From JBEAUL01 sp041161475 (GTDB lineage Bacteria; Pseudomonadota; Gammaproteobacteria; UBA6186; Azoamicaceae): a stretch of 10,129 nt of DNA. The stretch is from assembly GCA_041161475.1 (NCBI GenBank), contig JBEAUL010000008.1:1-10129 (forward strand). Direction: 5' to 3'. Shown here piece by piece: positions 1 through 7,016 of this stretch; position 1 is the stretch's first letter, and each line of letters begins with the position of its first letter. A program made the translations under genes and the position numbers. The notes under the pieces were generated by a model, which worked only from the letters and a program-made list of their open reading frames with translations, was not told the origin of the DNA and did no database searches.

Positions 1-892
1 GGAAAAAAATTTGGATCATTTAAGCAAGGTACCTGAACTGACCTGTGAATGGCGGAATATTTTAACACTAAAAAAAAAGGATGCCCTATTTAAAGGAGTA
101 GACTTTGTTTTTCATTTTGCGGGTGTTGGTGATATTGTGCCTTCCGTCAAACACCCCATGAAGTACCTAAAAACAAATACGATGGGTACTGCATATGTAT
201 GCGAGGCAGCGTACCATGCTGGTGTTAAAAAATTGGTATATGCGGCCTCTTCTTCTTGTTATGGATTGGCAAAAACGCCGACTGACGAAAATCATCCTAT
301 GGCACCGCAATATCCTTATGCACTGTCAAAATATTTGGGAGAACAATTGGCGTTTCATTGGCACCATGTTTATCGTTTGCCAGTGAATGCAATTCGCATT
401 TTTAACGCCTACGGAACACGCTCAAGAACAACCGGTGCGTATGGTGCTGTATTTGGGGTTTTTTTAAAACAAAAATTGGCAAATAAGCCTTATACCGTTG
501 TGGGTGATGGTCAGCAAAAACGAGATTTTGTTTACGTAACCGATGTGGTCGATGCTTTTTGGCGTGCAGCGACTACGCCCATTACAGGAGAAGCATTTAA
601 TGTGGGTGCCGGCCATCCGCAGTCCGTGAATACACTGGTTTCTCTTTTGGGCGGTCCAATAACTTATATCCCAAAGCGACCAGGAGAACCAGAGTGTACT
701 TGGGCCAATATTCAAAAAATTCAACAGCAACTCGATTGGTCACCTACCGTTTCTTTTGAGGAAGGCGTGAAACGTATTGTAGATCGTATTGAAGACTGGC
801 AGGATGCACCACTGTGGGATCCAAACAGCATCAAAAAAGCGACAAAAGCTTGGTTTACCGCATTAAGTCATCATGGGCAGGAGCAAAAATGA
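1..892 (+). CDS. NAD-dependent epimerase/dehydratase (SDR), UDP-sugar 4-epimerase-like, 5' end missing
   Basis: This is an extended short-chain dehydrogenase/reductase that most resembles UDP-glucose/UDP-GlcNAc 4-epimerases, so it probably interconverts or oxidises a nucleotide-activated sugar in the cytoplasm. The frame is open to the left edge (first full codon at base 2), and the N-terminal GxxGxxG NAD-binding loop lies outside the window. The TTG at 11 is therefore not a real start. Visible motifs are FHFAG (about 113-127), the catalytic Ser region AASSSCYG (about 242-265), the YxxxK pair with Tyr at 317-319 and Lys at 329-331, RIFNAYG, and the GDGQQKRDFVYVTDV block (about 503-547) typical of this epimerase branch. 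All catalytic residues in the visible part are intact. Its stop overlaps the next start as ATGA, which implies translational coupling. The substrate is not readable; a C4 epimerase is the best guess, a decarboxylase or reductase is possible. Confidence 0.9.
   Translation, partial: EKNLDHLSKVPELTCEWRNILTLKKKDALFKGVDFVFHFAGVGDIVPSVKHPMKYLKTNTMGTAYVCEAAYHAGVKKLVYAASSSCYGLAKTPTDENHPMAPQYPYALSKYLGEQLAFHWHHVYRLPVNAIRIFNAYGTRSRTTGAYGAVFGVFLKQKLANKPYTVVGDGQQKRDFVYVTDVVDAFWRAATTPITGEAFNVGAGHPQSVNTLVSLLGGPITYIPKRPGEPECTWANIQKIQQQLDWSPTVSFEEGVKRIVDRIEDWQDAPLWDPNSIKKATKAWFTALSHHGQEQK
879..883 (+). promoter_or_regulatory. Ribosome binding site AGGAG deciding the start of gene 2
   Basis: AGGAG sits five bases before the ATG at 889, inside the end of gene 1. 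It supports ATG 889 over an in-frame upstream non-ATG start at 814, which would overlap gene 1 by 79 bases and add 25 residues with no family resemblance. Confidence 0.7.
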
Positions 893-2454
893 GTCTTAAG
901 GAAAATTTCGTATACAATCATAAAATAAAAACAGTAGAAGCGCTCCAAGAAATTATTGGTTCGATTCCTCGTCAAAAAAAAGTAATTATGTGTCATGGGA
1001 CTTTTGATATTGTGCACCCAGGTCATGTCCGTCATTTGTTGTATGCAAAGTCTTGTGCAGATATTTTGGTGGTGAGCATTACGGAAGATAAGTACGTGAG
1101 TAAAGCAGCCCTAAGACCTTATGTCCCAGAAGATTTACGATCGATTAATCTGGCCACTTTTGAAATGGTCGACTATGTCATTATAGACAGACATGCGACC
1201 CCTATCGATACTTTAAAAAAATTAAAGCCCGATTTTTTTTGTAAAGGATATGATTATTTTACAACAGAGGTCAATCCTAAAACACAAGAAGAAATCGATA
1301 TTGTTGATTCCTATGGTGGAGAAGTCATTTTTAGTCCAGGGGACATTGTTTATTCTTCTTCTAAATTAATTGAGATGCATCCACCGGATATTGCCATTGA
1401 AAAATTAATGCTCTTAATGGCTGCTGAAAAGTTGTCCTTTTCAGACTTGAAAAATGCTTTAGAAAAATTTAAGGGATTAAAAGTACATGTCGTAGGCGAT
1501 ACGATTGTCGATAGCTTAACGCAGTGTACGATGATAGGTGGGATGGCTAAAACGCCTACCATGAGTGTAAAATATCAATATCGCGAAGATTTTACCGGTG
1601 GCGCTGCGATTGTTGCAAAGCACTTGAGTGTAGCAGGTGCAGAAGTTATTTTTTCAACCGTTTTAGGGGATGATCCATTTCAGCAATTGGTCTTAAATGA
1701 TTTAACGAATGCGGGTGTAAAATGCCTGCCACTGATCGATAAAAAAGCACCAACAACCCATAAAAATGCAATTGTTGTGAATGGATATCGCTTATTAAAA
1801 ATCGATACAGTAGAAAACAGAACCATTTCTCAAAAATTTTTAAAAAAATTAACGATGCAAATTCAATCAACACCGGTTGATGCGGTTGTATTTAGTGATT
1901 TTCGACATGGTATTTTTGATAGAAAAACAGTCCCTGCTTTAATAGCATCGATTCCAAAGCAGGCACTTAAAATAGCAGACAGTCAATTGGCCAGTCGCTG
2001 GGGAAATATCTTAGATTTTAAAGGATTTGATTTAATTACCCCGAATGAAAAAGAGGCTCGTTTTGCCTTAGGAGATCAAGATTCTGTTATTAGACCCTTG
2101 GCGAGTGAGTTATATCGTCGAGCGGAGTGTCAGTTTATGATTTTAAAAATGGGAGATCGGGGCATGATGGTCATACGGGAAGAAGTAAAAGATGACCCAA
2201 GAAGCTTTTTTAATTTGGACAGTTTTTCTGAAAAAGTACTTGATCCCGTTGGTGCAGGCGATGCTTTATTGGCCTATGCGACATTGGGATTGTTAGCAAC
2301 AAAAAATATAGAAATTGCCGCCATATTGGGTGGGCTTGCGGCTGCCCTTGAATGTGAAAAAGAAGGGAATGTTCCAGTCTCTCCGGAACATATTCTGACA
2401 CGTCTTGATCGTATGGAAAAATGGTCTGAATATCAGGTTGTGCCAAAGAAATGA
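889..2454 (+). CDS. Bifunctional cytidylyltransferase-like / PfkB sugar kinase (HldE-like, domains in reversed order)
   Basis: This 521-residue fusion probably phosphorylates a sugar and attaches a nucleotide to give an activated sugar. Residues about 31-165 form a cytidylyltransferase fold: CHGTFDIVHPGH contains the HxGH nucleotide-binding signature (H43, H46), and YSSSKLI (155-161) matches the ISSTKLI-like motif of the HldE transferase domain. Residues about 185-510 form a PfkB (ribokinase-family) kinase: VVGDTIVD (201-208), FTGGAA (236-240), ITPNEKEA (383-390) and the catalytic DPVGAGD (452-458, Asp458 as base). In classical HldE (RfaE) the kinase is N-terminal and the transferase C-terminal; here the order is swapped. 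The kinase motif usually reading GGAANVAxN is GGAAIVAKH, so both Asn positions differ, which suggests a different substrate. The overlap is ATGA at both ends. A D-glycero-heptose substrate is possible but unproven, because no gmhA or gmhB homologue is in view. Confidence 0.9.
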   Translation: MSLKENFVYNHKIKTVEALQEIIGSIPRQKKVIMCHGTFDIVHPGHVRHLLYAKSCADILVVSITEDKYVSKAALRPYVPEDLRSINLATFEMVDYVIIDRHATPIDTLKKLKPDFFCKGYDYFTTEVNPKTQEEIDIVDSYGGEVIFSPGDIVYSSSKLIEMHPPDIAIEKLMLLMAAEKLSFSDLKNALEKFKGLKVHVVGDTIVDSLTQCTMIGGMAKTPTMSVKYQYREDFTGGAAIVAKHLSVAGAEVIFSTVLGDDPFQQLVLNDLTNAGVKCLPLIDKKAPTTHKNAIVVNGYRLLKIDTVENRTISQKFLKKLTMQIQSTPVDAVVFSDFRHGIFDRKTVPALIASIPKQALKIADSQLASRWGNILDFKGFDLITPNEKEARFALGDQDSVIRPLASELYRRAECQFMILKMGDRGMMVIREEVKDDPRSFFNLDSFSEKVLDPVGAGDALLAYATLGLLATKNIEIAAILGGLAAALECEKEGNVPVSPEHILTRLDRMEKWSEYQVVPKK

Positions 2455-3338
2455 AGGCCATTGTTATTGGGTACGGGATTCAAGGTCGAAAAAGACATGC
2501 TGTTGCGAAGGACAGTATTGTCGGTATTGTCGACCCAGTTGCCAGTGAAGCAACCTATAAAACGATAAGAGAAGTGCCATTATCCTCATTTGATATTGCT
2601 TTTTTATGTGTGCCTGATGATCAAAAAATACCCTTATTAATATATTTGTTAGAAAATAATAAGCATACAATGGTTGAAAAGCCCTTGCTATTTGAGGACC
2701 AGGCCATGGCAAAGAAAGTATTGGCTTTGTCAAAAAATACTGTTTGTTATACAGCATATAATCATCGATTTGAACCCTACATTAAAGCCATTCGTGTGGC
2801 ACTTGATGAAAAAAAATTAGGGCCTATTTACGCCATGCATATCTTTTATGGCAATGGGACTGCTACTAATGTACGTGCCTCCCCTTGGCGAGATAAGGGT
2901 AAGGGCGTGATAAAAGATTTGGGTTCTCATCTGGTTGATATTGCTTCTTATTGGGAACCACTGCTTGTTCATCGACAATTTACAAGCGTGGTTGAAAAGT
3001 GTTTTGAAAATAAAGCGCCCGATTATGCCGTTTTACATGCATTAGGCACCCCTTATATACAATTAACTGCGACATTGTTAAGTTGGAAAAATACCTTTAG
3101 GGCAGATATTTGGGGAGAAATGGGATCGATACACATGAATGGTTTGTGTAAATGGGGGCCAAGTCGTCTAACCATAAGAAAGCGACAATATCCAAGCGGA
3201 AAGCCCATTGAAGAAAAACATGAATTAATGCAACAAGATAATACTTGGGTTGAAGAGTATGATTATTTTTTATCCTTAATAAAAAAAAAGCAGTCAACGA
3301 TTACCCACGATATCTGGATTGAGCAACAACTATGTTAG
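2451..3338 (+). CDS. Gfo/Idh/MocA family NAD(P)-dependent sugar oxidoreductase
   Basis: This 295-residue cytoplasmic oxidoreductase probably oxidises or reduces a hydroxyl/keto group of an (activated) sugar, as WlbA-type enzymes do at C3. The N-terminal Rossmann domain starts with VIGYGIQG (GxGxxG, residues 6-13). The family EKP motif is at 76-78 (VEKPLLFE), NHRFEPYIK at 104-112, and the catalytic block KDLGSHLVD at 155-163 gives the DxGxHxxD pattern with His160 as likely acid/base. At 295 residues it is somewhat shorter than the usual 330-350, mostly at the C-terminal sheet domain. The start overlaps the stop of gene 2 as ATGA; no strong Shine-Dalgarno is visible, so translation probably depends on coupling. 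A run of nine A (3281-3289) lies near the 3' end. Family assignment is firm; substrate and direction are unknown. Confidence 0.9.
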   Translation: MKAIVIGYGIQGRKRHAVAKDSIVGIVDPVASEATYKTIREVPLSSFDIAFLCVPDDQKIPLLIYLLENNKHTMVEKPLLFEDQAMAKKVLALSKNTVCYTAYNHRFEPYIKAIRVALDEKKLGPIYAMHIFYGNGTATNVRASPWRDKGKGVIKDLGSHLVDIASYWEPLLVHRQFTSVVEKCFENKAPDYAVLHALGTPYIQLTATLLSWKNTFRADIWGEMGSIHMNGLCKWGPSRLTIRKRQYPSGKPIEEKHELMQQDNTWVEEYDYFLSLIKKKQSTITHDIWIEQQLC

Positions 3339-4639
3339 ATGCCCTTCACTCTATATCATCAATTGGATTTATTGGAGGCAGTCATTTAAGTATTGTGTAT
3401 GCAATGGCGGCTCTAGAGAAAACGGCATCTACAAACACCCTTATTTGGTGCTATAGTGAACGTCCCGTACAAAAGCCATTAAATGGGATACAAGAGCCTG
3501 GATTAAATGATTGCTTTGAAAAACACCAGTCTCGCTTTCAGTGGACAAATGATGCGCAAACCCTCGTATCTTGCGACTTGATTTATATTGCCTTGGATGT
3601 TCCCACAGATACACAAGGTATGAGTGACTTGTCTGGTCTACAACAGCTGTGTGATAATGTATTGCCCGTATTAAACGATAAGGCGATAGTCGTCAATTTA
3701 AGCCAAGTGCCACCAGGATGGACAAGGGCAGTTGCGTTTCCAAGAGATCGGTTGTTTTATCAAGTTGAAACCTTGGTGTTTGGTGAGGCGTTAAACAGTG
3801 CCTTGCACCCCAATCGATTTATTGTGGGTGCCTATGATCCCAAACAAGCATTGCCCAAACAATATCGCGAATTTTTATCCAACTTTGATTGTCCGATTGG
3901 CATCATGGCATATGAAAGTGCTGAATTGGCAAAAATTGCAATCAATCTGTATTTGGCGACGATGGTCACAACGACAAATATGTTGGCAGAATTATGTACA
4001 GCCGTAGGCGCAAGATGGAAGGATATTGTGCCAAGTTTGCGTTTAGATCCGCGCATTGGTCCTTTCGCTTATTTATCCCCTGGTTTGGGATTAACCAGTG
4101 CGAATATTAAGCGAGATTTAAACACAACCCGTTCGTTGTCGCGCTCCTTAGGGGTGCAAGCAACCGCGGTTGAAGCCATGTTAGCAGACAGTGCATATCG
4201 CAGTGGATGGGTAGTAAAACAGTTAAAACAATTGGGTTTTTTCAAAAAAAAAAATACGCCTAGCACAATCGCAATATGCGGACTTACCTATAAGCCCAAT
4301 ACACCCATCGTGCTTGGATCGGCAGCAGAACAGTTACTCCCCCTGTTACCAACAGGAACAATTGTAAAAGCCTTTGATTCGATGGCGGTGACATTGCCAG
4401 ATTGCCCTCATTTGACTATCTCATATTATCAAACAGCGGAAGAGACCAGTGTTGGTGCAGATATTTTACTGATTTTATCACCTAATCAAGAAATGTTGAT
4501 GTTAAATTGGTCATTGATTGCAAAACAAATGCGTACAGCGCAGATACTCGATCCTTTTGGGCTACTGGAGTCTGAAAATTATCCTATGCTTAGCATTTGG
4601 CAATTAGGGGAAAGGGGGCCTGAAAAAACATGTCTATAA
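3332..4639 (+). CDS. UDP-glucose/GDP-mannose dehydrogenase family protein lacking the catalytic Cys
   Basis: This 435-residue protein has the three-part layout of UDP-glucose 6-dehydrogenases. The N-terminal NAD domain has IGFIGGSHLS (11-20) and VPTDTQGMSDL (90-100). The central helix has ESAELAKIAIN (195-205), retaining Lys201 and Asn205 equivalents of active-site residues. DPRIGP is at 239-244. The C-terminal domain has CGLTYKPNT (316-324). The decisive loop, normally PGxGYGGSCFPKD, reads PGLGLTSANIKRD (250-262): without gaps the catalytic Cys is Asn258 and Lys is Arg261, with Asp262 kept. The substrate-binding Arg after the KPNT motif also appears to be Leu328. By family knowledge the Cys is needed for the second oxidation to the uronic acid, so I infer a single-step oxidation, other chemistry or a non-catalytic role. 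It overlaps gene 3 by 7 bases and gene 5 by 10. A run of eleven A (4244-4254) precedes the C-terminal domain. Confidence 0.87.
   Translation: MLDALHSISSIGFIGGSHLSIVYAMAALEKTASTNTLIWCYSERPVQKPLNGIQEPGLNDCFEKHQSRFQWTNDAQTLVSCDLIYIALDVPTDTQGMSDLSGLQQLCDNVLPVLNDKAIVVNLSQVPPGWTRAVAFPRDRLFYQVETLVFGEALNSALHPNRFIVGAYDPKQALPKQYREFLSNFDCPIGIMAYESAELAKIAINLYLATMVTTTNMLAELCTAVGARWKDIVPSLRLDPRIGPFAYLSPGLGLTSANIKRDLNTTRSLSRSLGVQATAVEAMLADSAYRSGWVVKQLKQLGFFKKKNTPSTIAICGLTYKPNTPIVLGSAAEQLLPLLPTGTIVKAFDSMAVTLPDCPHLTISYYQTAEETSVGADILLILSPNQEMLMLNWSLIAKQMRTAQILDPFGLLESENYPMLSIWQLGERGPEKTCL
4244..4254 (+). repeat. A11 homopolymer tract inside gene 4
   Basis: Eleven consecutive A encode three Lys and the first two bases of an Asn codon. 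Adding one A would bring TAG at 4261-4263 into frame almost at once; losing one would bring TAA at 4365-4367 into frame. Either event would remove the C-terminal domain of the dehydrogenase homologue. Long A runs are common in AT-rich genomes, so a regulatory role is not established. Confidence 0.75.
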
Positions 4640-5499
4640 AGCGTATTGTCGTCATAGGGGCTTTTGGTTTTATTGGACGCGCCTTGTGCCAACAATTAAC
4701 AACAGCAGGCTTGACTTTGGAGGCGCTGGGTCGTCAACAAGTCGATCTAACACAGCCTGGCGCAGGTCAGACCCTGGCGCATTTGTTAAAGCCAAGTGAT
4801 ACAGTGGTGATTCTTTCTGCGATTACACCAGATAAGGGTAAAACACGTTTAGATTTTTTTAATAATATACGCATGTTAATGGCAATTTCTGAAGCATTGA
4901 CTCAAGTTCCGCCAGAGTACGTTGTCTATTTAAGTTCGGACGCCGTATATTCGTTTGAAACATCCCTTATCAGTGAGTTAAGCTTGGCTGCCCCTGCTGA
5001 TTTGTATGGCATAATGCATCGTTCAAGAGAACTGTTACTGGATAACTTAAAAGTACCGCTTTGGATTGTGCGTCCAACCATTATTTATGGCTCTGGTGAT
5101 ACACACAATTCTTATGGTCCTAACCGATTTATCAGAGAGGCACTGTCTGACAGATGCATCACACTATTCGGAGAGGGAGAAGAGACGCGCAGTCATATTG
5201 CAGTCGAGGATGTGGCTTCATTGTTGGTACGAGGTATACAGCAACAGCAAAAGGGCATTACAAATGCAGTCACCTCTCCTTCTTACAGCTTTAGGGCGGT
5301 TGCGGAATTGATTTCAGGATTGGCTCCATTCCCAATTACGATTAAAACACAGCCTAGAAAAACAGATATTACACATCGACATTTTGATACCACGCATTTG
5401 GTGAAAGCATTTTCCGATTGGACGCCGATGCAGTTGAAAGAAGGGCTGTCCCATATGTTAGAAAAATGCATGAAAGAAAAAAGTTATGCAACAGAATAA
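4630..5499 (+). CDS. NAD-dependent epimerase/dehydratase (SDR) with YxxxH instead of YxxxK
   Basis: This 289-residue extended SDR is probably a nucleotide-sugar reductase or epimerase. The NAD loop VVIGAFGFIG (7-16) has the GxxGxxG pattern. LSSDAVYS (101-108) carries the catalytic Ser/Asp region. The expected YxxxK reads YGIMH (Tyr126, His130), so the usual active-site Lys is replaced by His. RPTIIYG (148-154) and GEGEETRSHIAVEDVA (181-196) are typical of reductase/epimerase SDRs (RmlD/WbpP-like region). ATG 4630 has AAAGGGGG (4611-4618) upstream and overlaps the end of gene 4 by ten bases. The length fits the 4-keto-reductase-like branch. YGxMH may be a conserved subfamily feature rather than inactivation, because the rest of the protein shows no decay. 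The substrate is unknown. Confidence 0.88.
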   Translation: MSIKRIVVIGAFGFIGRALCQQLTTAGLTLEALGRQQVDLTQPGAGQTLAHLLKPSDTVVILSAITPDKGKTRLDFFNNIRMLMAISEALTQVPPEYVVYLSSDAVYSFETSLISELSLAAPADLYGIMHRSRELLLDNLKVPLWIVRPTIIYGSGDTHNSYGPNRFIREALSDRCITLFGEGEETRSHIAVEDVASLLVRGIQQQQKGITNAVTSPSYSFRAVAELISGLAPFPITIKTQPRKTDITHRHFDTTHLVKAFSDWTPMQLKEGLSHMLEKCMKEKSYATE

Positions 5500-6154
5500 A
5501 TTGCATCAAATAGATTTATTGCGTGGCTTACCAAAACCAAAGCGTAATATTACTGCGCGCAAGGCAGCTAAAAATCCAGATGTTATTCGTATTGCAAAAG
5601 AGTACGGAGAAGCTTATTTTGATGGCAGTCGAGATTATGGTTATGGTGGCTACCGATACGATGGGCGTTGGCTTCCTGTTGCAAAAGACATGGTGGCCTA
5701 TTTTAATTTAAAGCCAGGGGATACCTTTTTAGACATTGGTTGCGCTAAAGGCTTTTTATTACAAGACTTAAAAACCGTGTGTCCAGGATTAGAGGTATTT
5801 GGTCTTGATATTTCAAATTATGCCCTACAGCAGGCAGATGATACCGTAAAAAGGCATGTTGTTTTGGGTACAGCAAATCAATTACCGTTTAAAACGGGTG
5901 CGTTTACCGCTGCGGTTGCTATTAATACCTTACATAACTTACCAAAGCCTGATCTCATAAAAAGTTTGCAAGAAATTCAACGGGTATGTGGGGGGCATGC
6001 TTTTATTCAAGTAGATTCTTATTTAACACCTGAAGAAAAAGCCATTTTCGAATCTTGGGTATTAACGGCTGAGTTTCATGATTATCCCGAAAAATGGATT
6101 GAATTATTTGAAATGGCTGGATATACCGGTGGGTATAATTGGACGATTGTATAG
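5486..6154 (+). CDS. Class I SAM-dependent methyltransferase
   Basis: This 222-residue protein has a class I methyltransferase core with SAM motif I FLDIGCAKGF (81-90), the acidic end of strand 2 at VFGLDIS (104-110), and AVAINTLHNLP (143-153) as motif IV region. The N-terminal part carries YGYGGYRYDGRW (51-62), an aromatic motif that I associate with methyltransferases in polysaccharide loci. It probably methylates an O or C atom of a sugar intermediate in the cytoplasm. The start overlaps gene 5 by 14 bases. An in-frame TGA at 5471-5473 prevents an upstream start, and only a weak A-rich ribosome site is seen, so coupling is likely. It ends with tandem stops TAG TAG (6152-6157). The N versus O versus C target cannot be told from sequence. 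Confidence 0.88.
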   Translation: MQQNKLHQIDLLRGLPKPKRNITARKAAKNPDVIRIAKEYGEAYFDGSRDYGYGGYRYDGRWLPVAKDMVAYFNLKPGDTFLDIGCAKGFLLQDLKTVCPGLEVFGLDISNYALQQADDTVKRHVVLGTANQLPFKTGAFTAAVAINTLHNLPKPDLIKSLQEIQRVCGGHAFIQVDSYLTPEEKAIFESWVLTAEFHDYPEKWIELFEMAGYTGGYNWTIV

Positions 6155-6204
6155 TAGGGCTCTATCATAAAAAGACGGATGAAGAGTGCCCATTGGGCGC
6201 ATAA

Positions 6205-6210
6205 AAGGAA
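6205..6210 (+). promoter_or_regulatory. Ribosome binding site AAGGAA deciding the start of gene 7
   Basis: AAGGAA lies eight bases before the ATG at 6219. It favours this start over an in-frame GTG at 6186, which has no comparable ribosome site and would add eleven residues without family similarity. The intermediate ATG at 6214 is out of frame. Confidence 0.7.
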
Positions 6211-6218
6211 TATATGCA

Positions 6219-7016
6219 ATGCCTAAATCCTTTGATTTACAACGCGCAAAAGCACATTGTCGGGATTATCGCCTTAAAATTTTAGCGATGTCTCAAAAAG
6301 TGACTGCATTGCACGTTGCACCTGCTTTTTCATGTCTTGAAATGGTTGAAGTGATTTATCATTGGGTAAAAAAACCATCAGATACTTTTTTGATGTCTAA
6401 AGGACATGGTTGCTTGGTGCAATATATTATTCTGGAAGAGTTAGGTATATTACAAAAAAAAGACATCGATGAATATTGTACCAAAGTAGGTAGATTAGGT
6501 GCTCACCCCGATTACGGGGTACCTGGCATTGCTGCGGCTACCGGTTCCCTAGGACATGGCTTGGGTATGGCAGTCGGCATGGCATATGCCAATAAAATAC
6601 AACATAACGATGGCATGATTTATGTGGTGATCTCAGACGGCGAGTTACAGGAAGGATCGACCTGGGAAGCGGTGATGATGGCCAGTAACTTAGGCCTGAA
6701 TAATTTGGTTGTGTGTTTAGACTTTAATGATTTTACCAGTTTTGGTCGTCTAACAGAAGGGCACCCTGCAATGGTGCCTGTTGCAGAAAAATGGAAGGCT
6801 TTTGGTTGGGAAGCAGCCGAGATAAATGGGCACGATAGTGAAGCAATATATGTTGCTTTAAGTAAACCCCACTCAAAACCATCGGTCGTTATTGGTAATA
6901 CTGTAAAAGGAAAAGGTGTTTCATTTATGGAAAATGTACCCTTGTGGCATTATCGTTCTCCAAATGCCGAAGAGTACCAACAAGCCATACGTGAATTATC
7001 TGAACAATCATTATGA
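6219..7016 (+). CDS. Transketolase, N-terminal (ThDP-binding) subunit
   Basis: This 265-residue protein is the N-terminal half of a split transketolase; with the next gene it should form a thiamine-diphosphate enzyme that transfers a two-carbon ketol unit. Recognisable are SKGHG (60-64), GRLGAHPDYGVPGIAAATGSLGHGLG, given here by position (91-115), the ThDP/metal motif SDGELQEGSTWE (139-150) followed about 20-25 residues later by LDFND (167-171), and KGKGVSFMEN with WHYRSP (230-248), all standard for transketolase N subunits. The canonical GDG is SDG here, a variation I also associate with cell-envelope-locus homologues. The start is set by AAGGAA at 6205-6210. The stop overlaps the partner gene as ATGA, supporting equal synthesis. 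Housekeeping pentose-phosphate transketolase is usually one long chain, so this pair is probably dedicated to sugar biosynthesis. 1-deoxyxylulose-5-phosphate synthase is unlikely, because that enzyme is a single chain. Confidence 0.92.
   Translation: MPKSFDLQRAKAHCRDYRLKILAMSQKVTALHVAPAFSCLEMVEVIYHWVKKPSDTFLMSKGHGCLVQYIILEELGILQKKDIDEYCTKVGRLGAHPDYGVPGIAAATGSLGHGLGMAVGMAYANKIQHNDGMIYVVISDGELQEGSTWEAVMMASNLGLNNLVVCLDFNDFTSFGRLTEGHPAMVPVAEKWKAFGWEAAEINGHDSEAIYVALSKPHSKPSVVIGNTVKGKGVSFMENVPLWHYRSPNAEEYQQAIRELSEQSL

Noticed and set aside
11..13. TTG as the start of gene 1
   Set aside because: The frame stays open to base 1 and the residues before it (EKN) continue the epimerase pattern NLDHL; the Rossmann loop is missing, so the gene is cut by the window edge.
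464..730. 88-codon open frame on the minus strand inside gene 1
   Set aside because: Lies fully opposite a well-conserved SDR, has no recognisable motif and no ribosome site; a shadow frame. The same holds for the other minus-strand frames at 1350-1562, 1646-1873, 2210-2461, 2464-2757, 3097-3297, 3832-4266, 5283-5471, 7858-8106 and 9193-9405.
814..888. Upstream extension of gene 2 to a non-ATG codon at 814
   Set aside because: It would overlap gene 1 by 79 bases and lacks a ribosome site; ATG 889 has AGGAG at proper distance and the ATGA overlap seen at other junctions.
3281..3289. A9 run near the 3' end of gene 3 as a phase-variation tract
   Set aside because: Several A8-A9 runs occur across the window (for example 70-78, 974-981, 2809-2816, 6454-6461), as expected from AT-rich Lys codons; a slip so near the end would change few residues.
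6186..6200. Inverted repeat GTGCCC/GGGCGC as an intrinsic terminator
   Set aside because: Stem of only six pairs with one wobble and no T run after it; followed by an A-rich ribosome site, so termination is unlikely.
6186..6218. GTG 6186 as start of gene 7
   Set aside because: No ribosome site in front; ATG 6219 has AAGGAA eight bases upstream and the family similarity starts after it.
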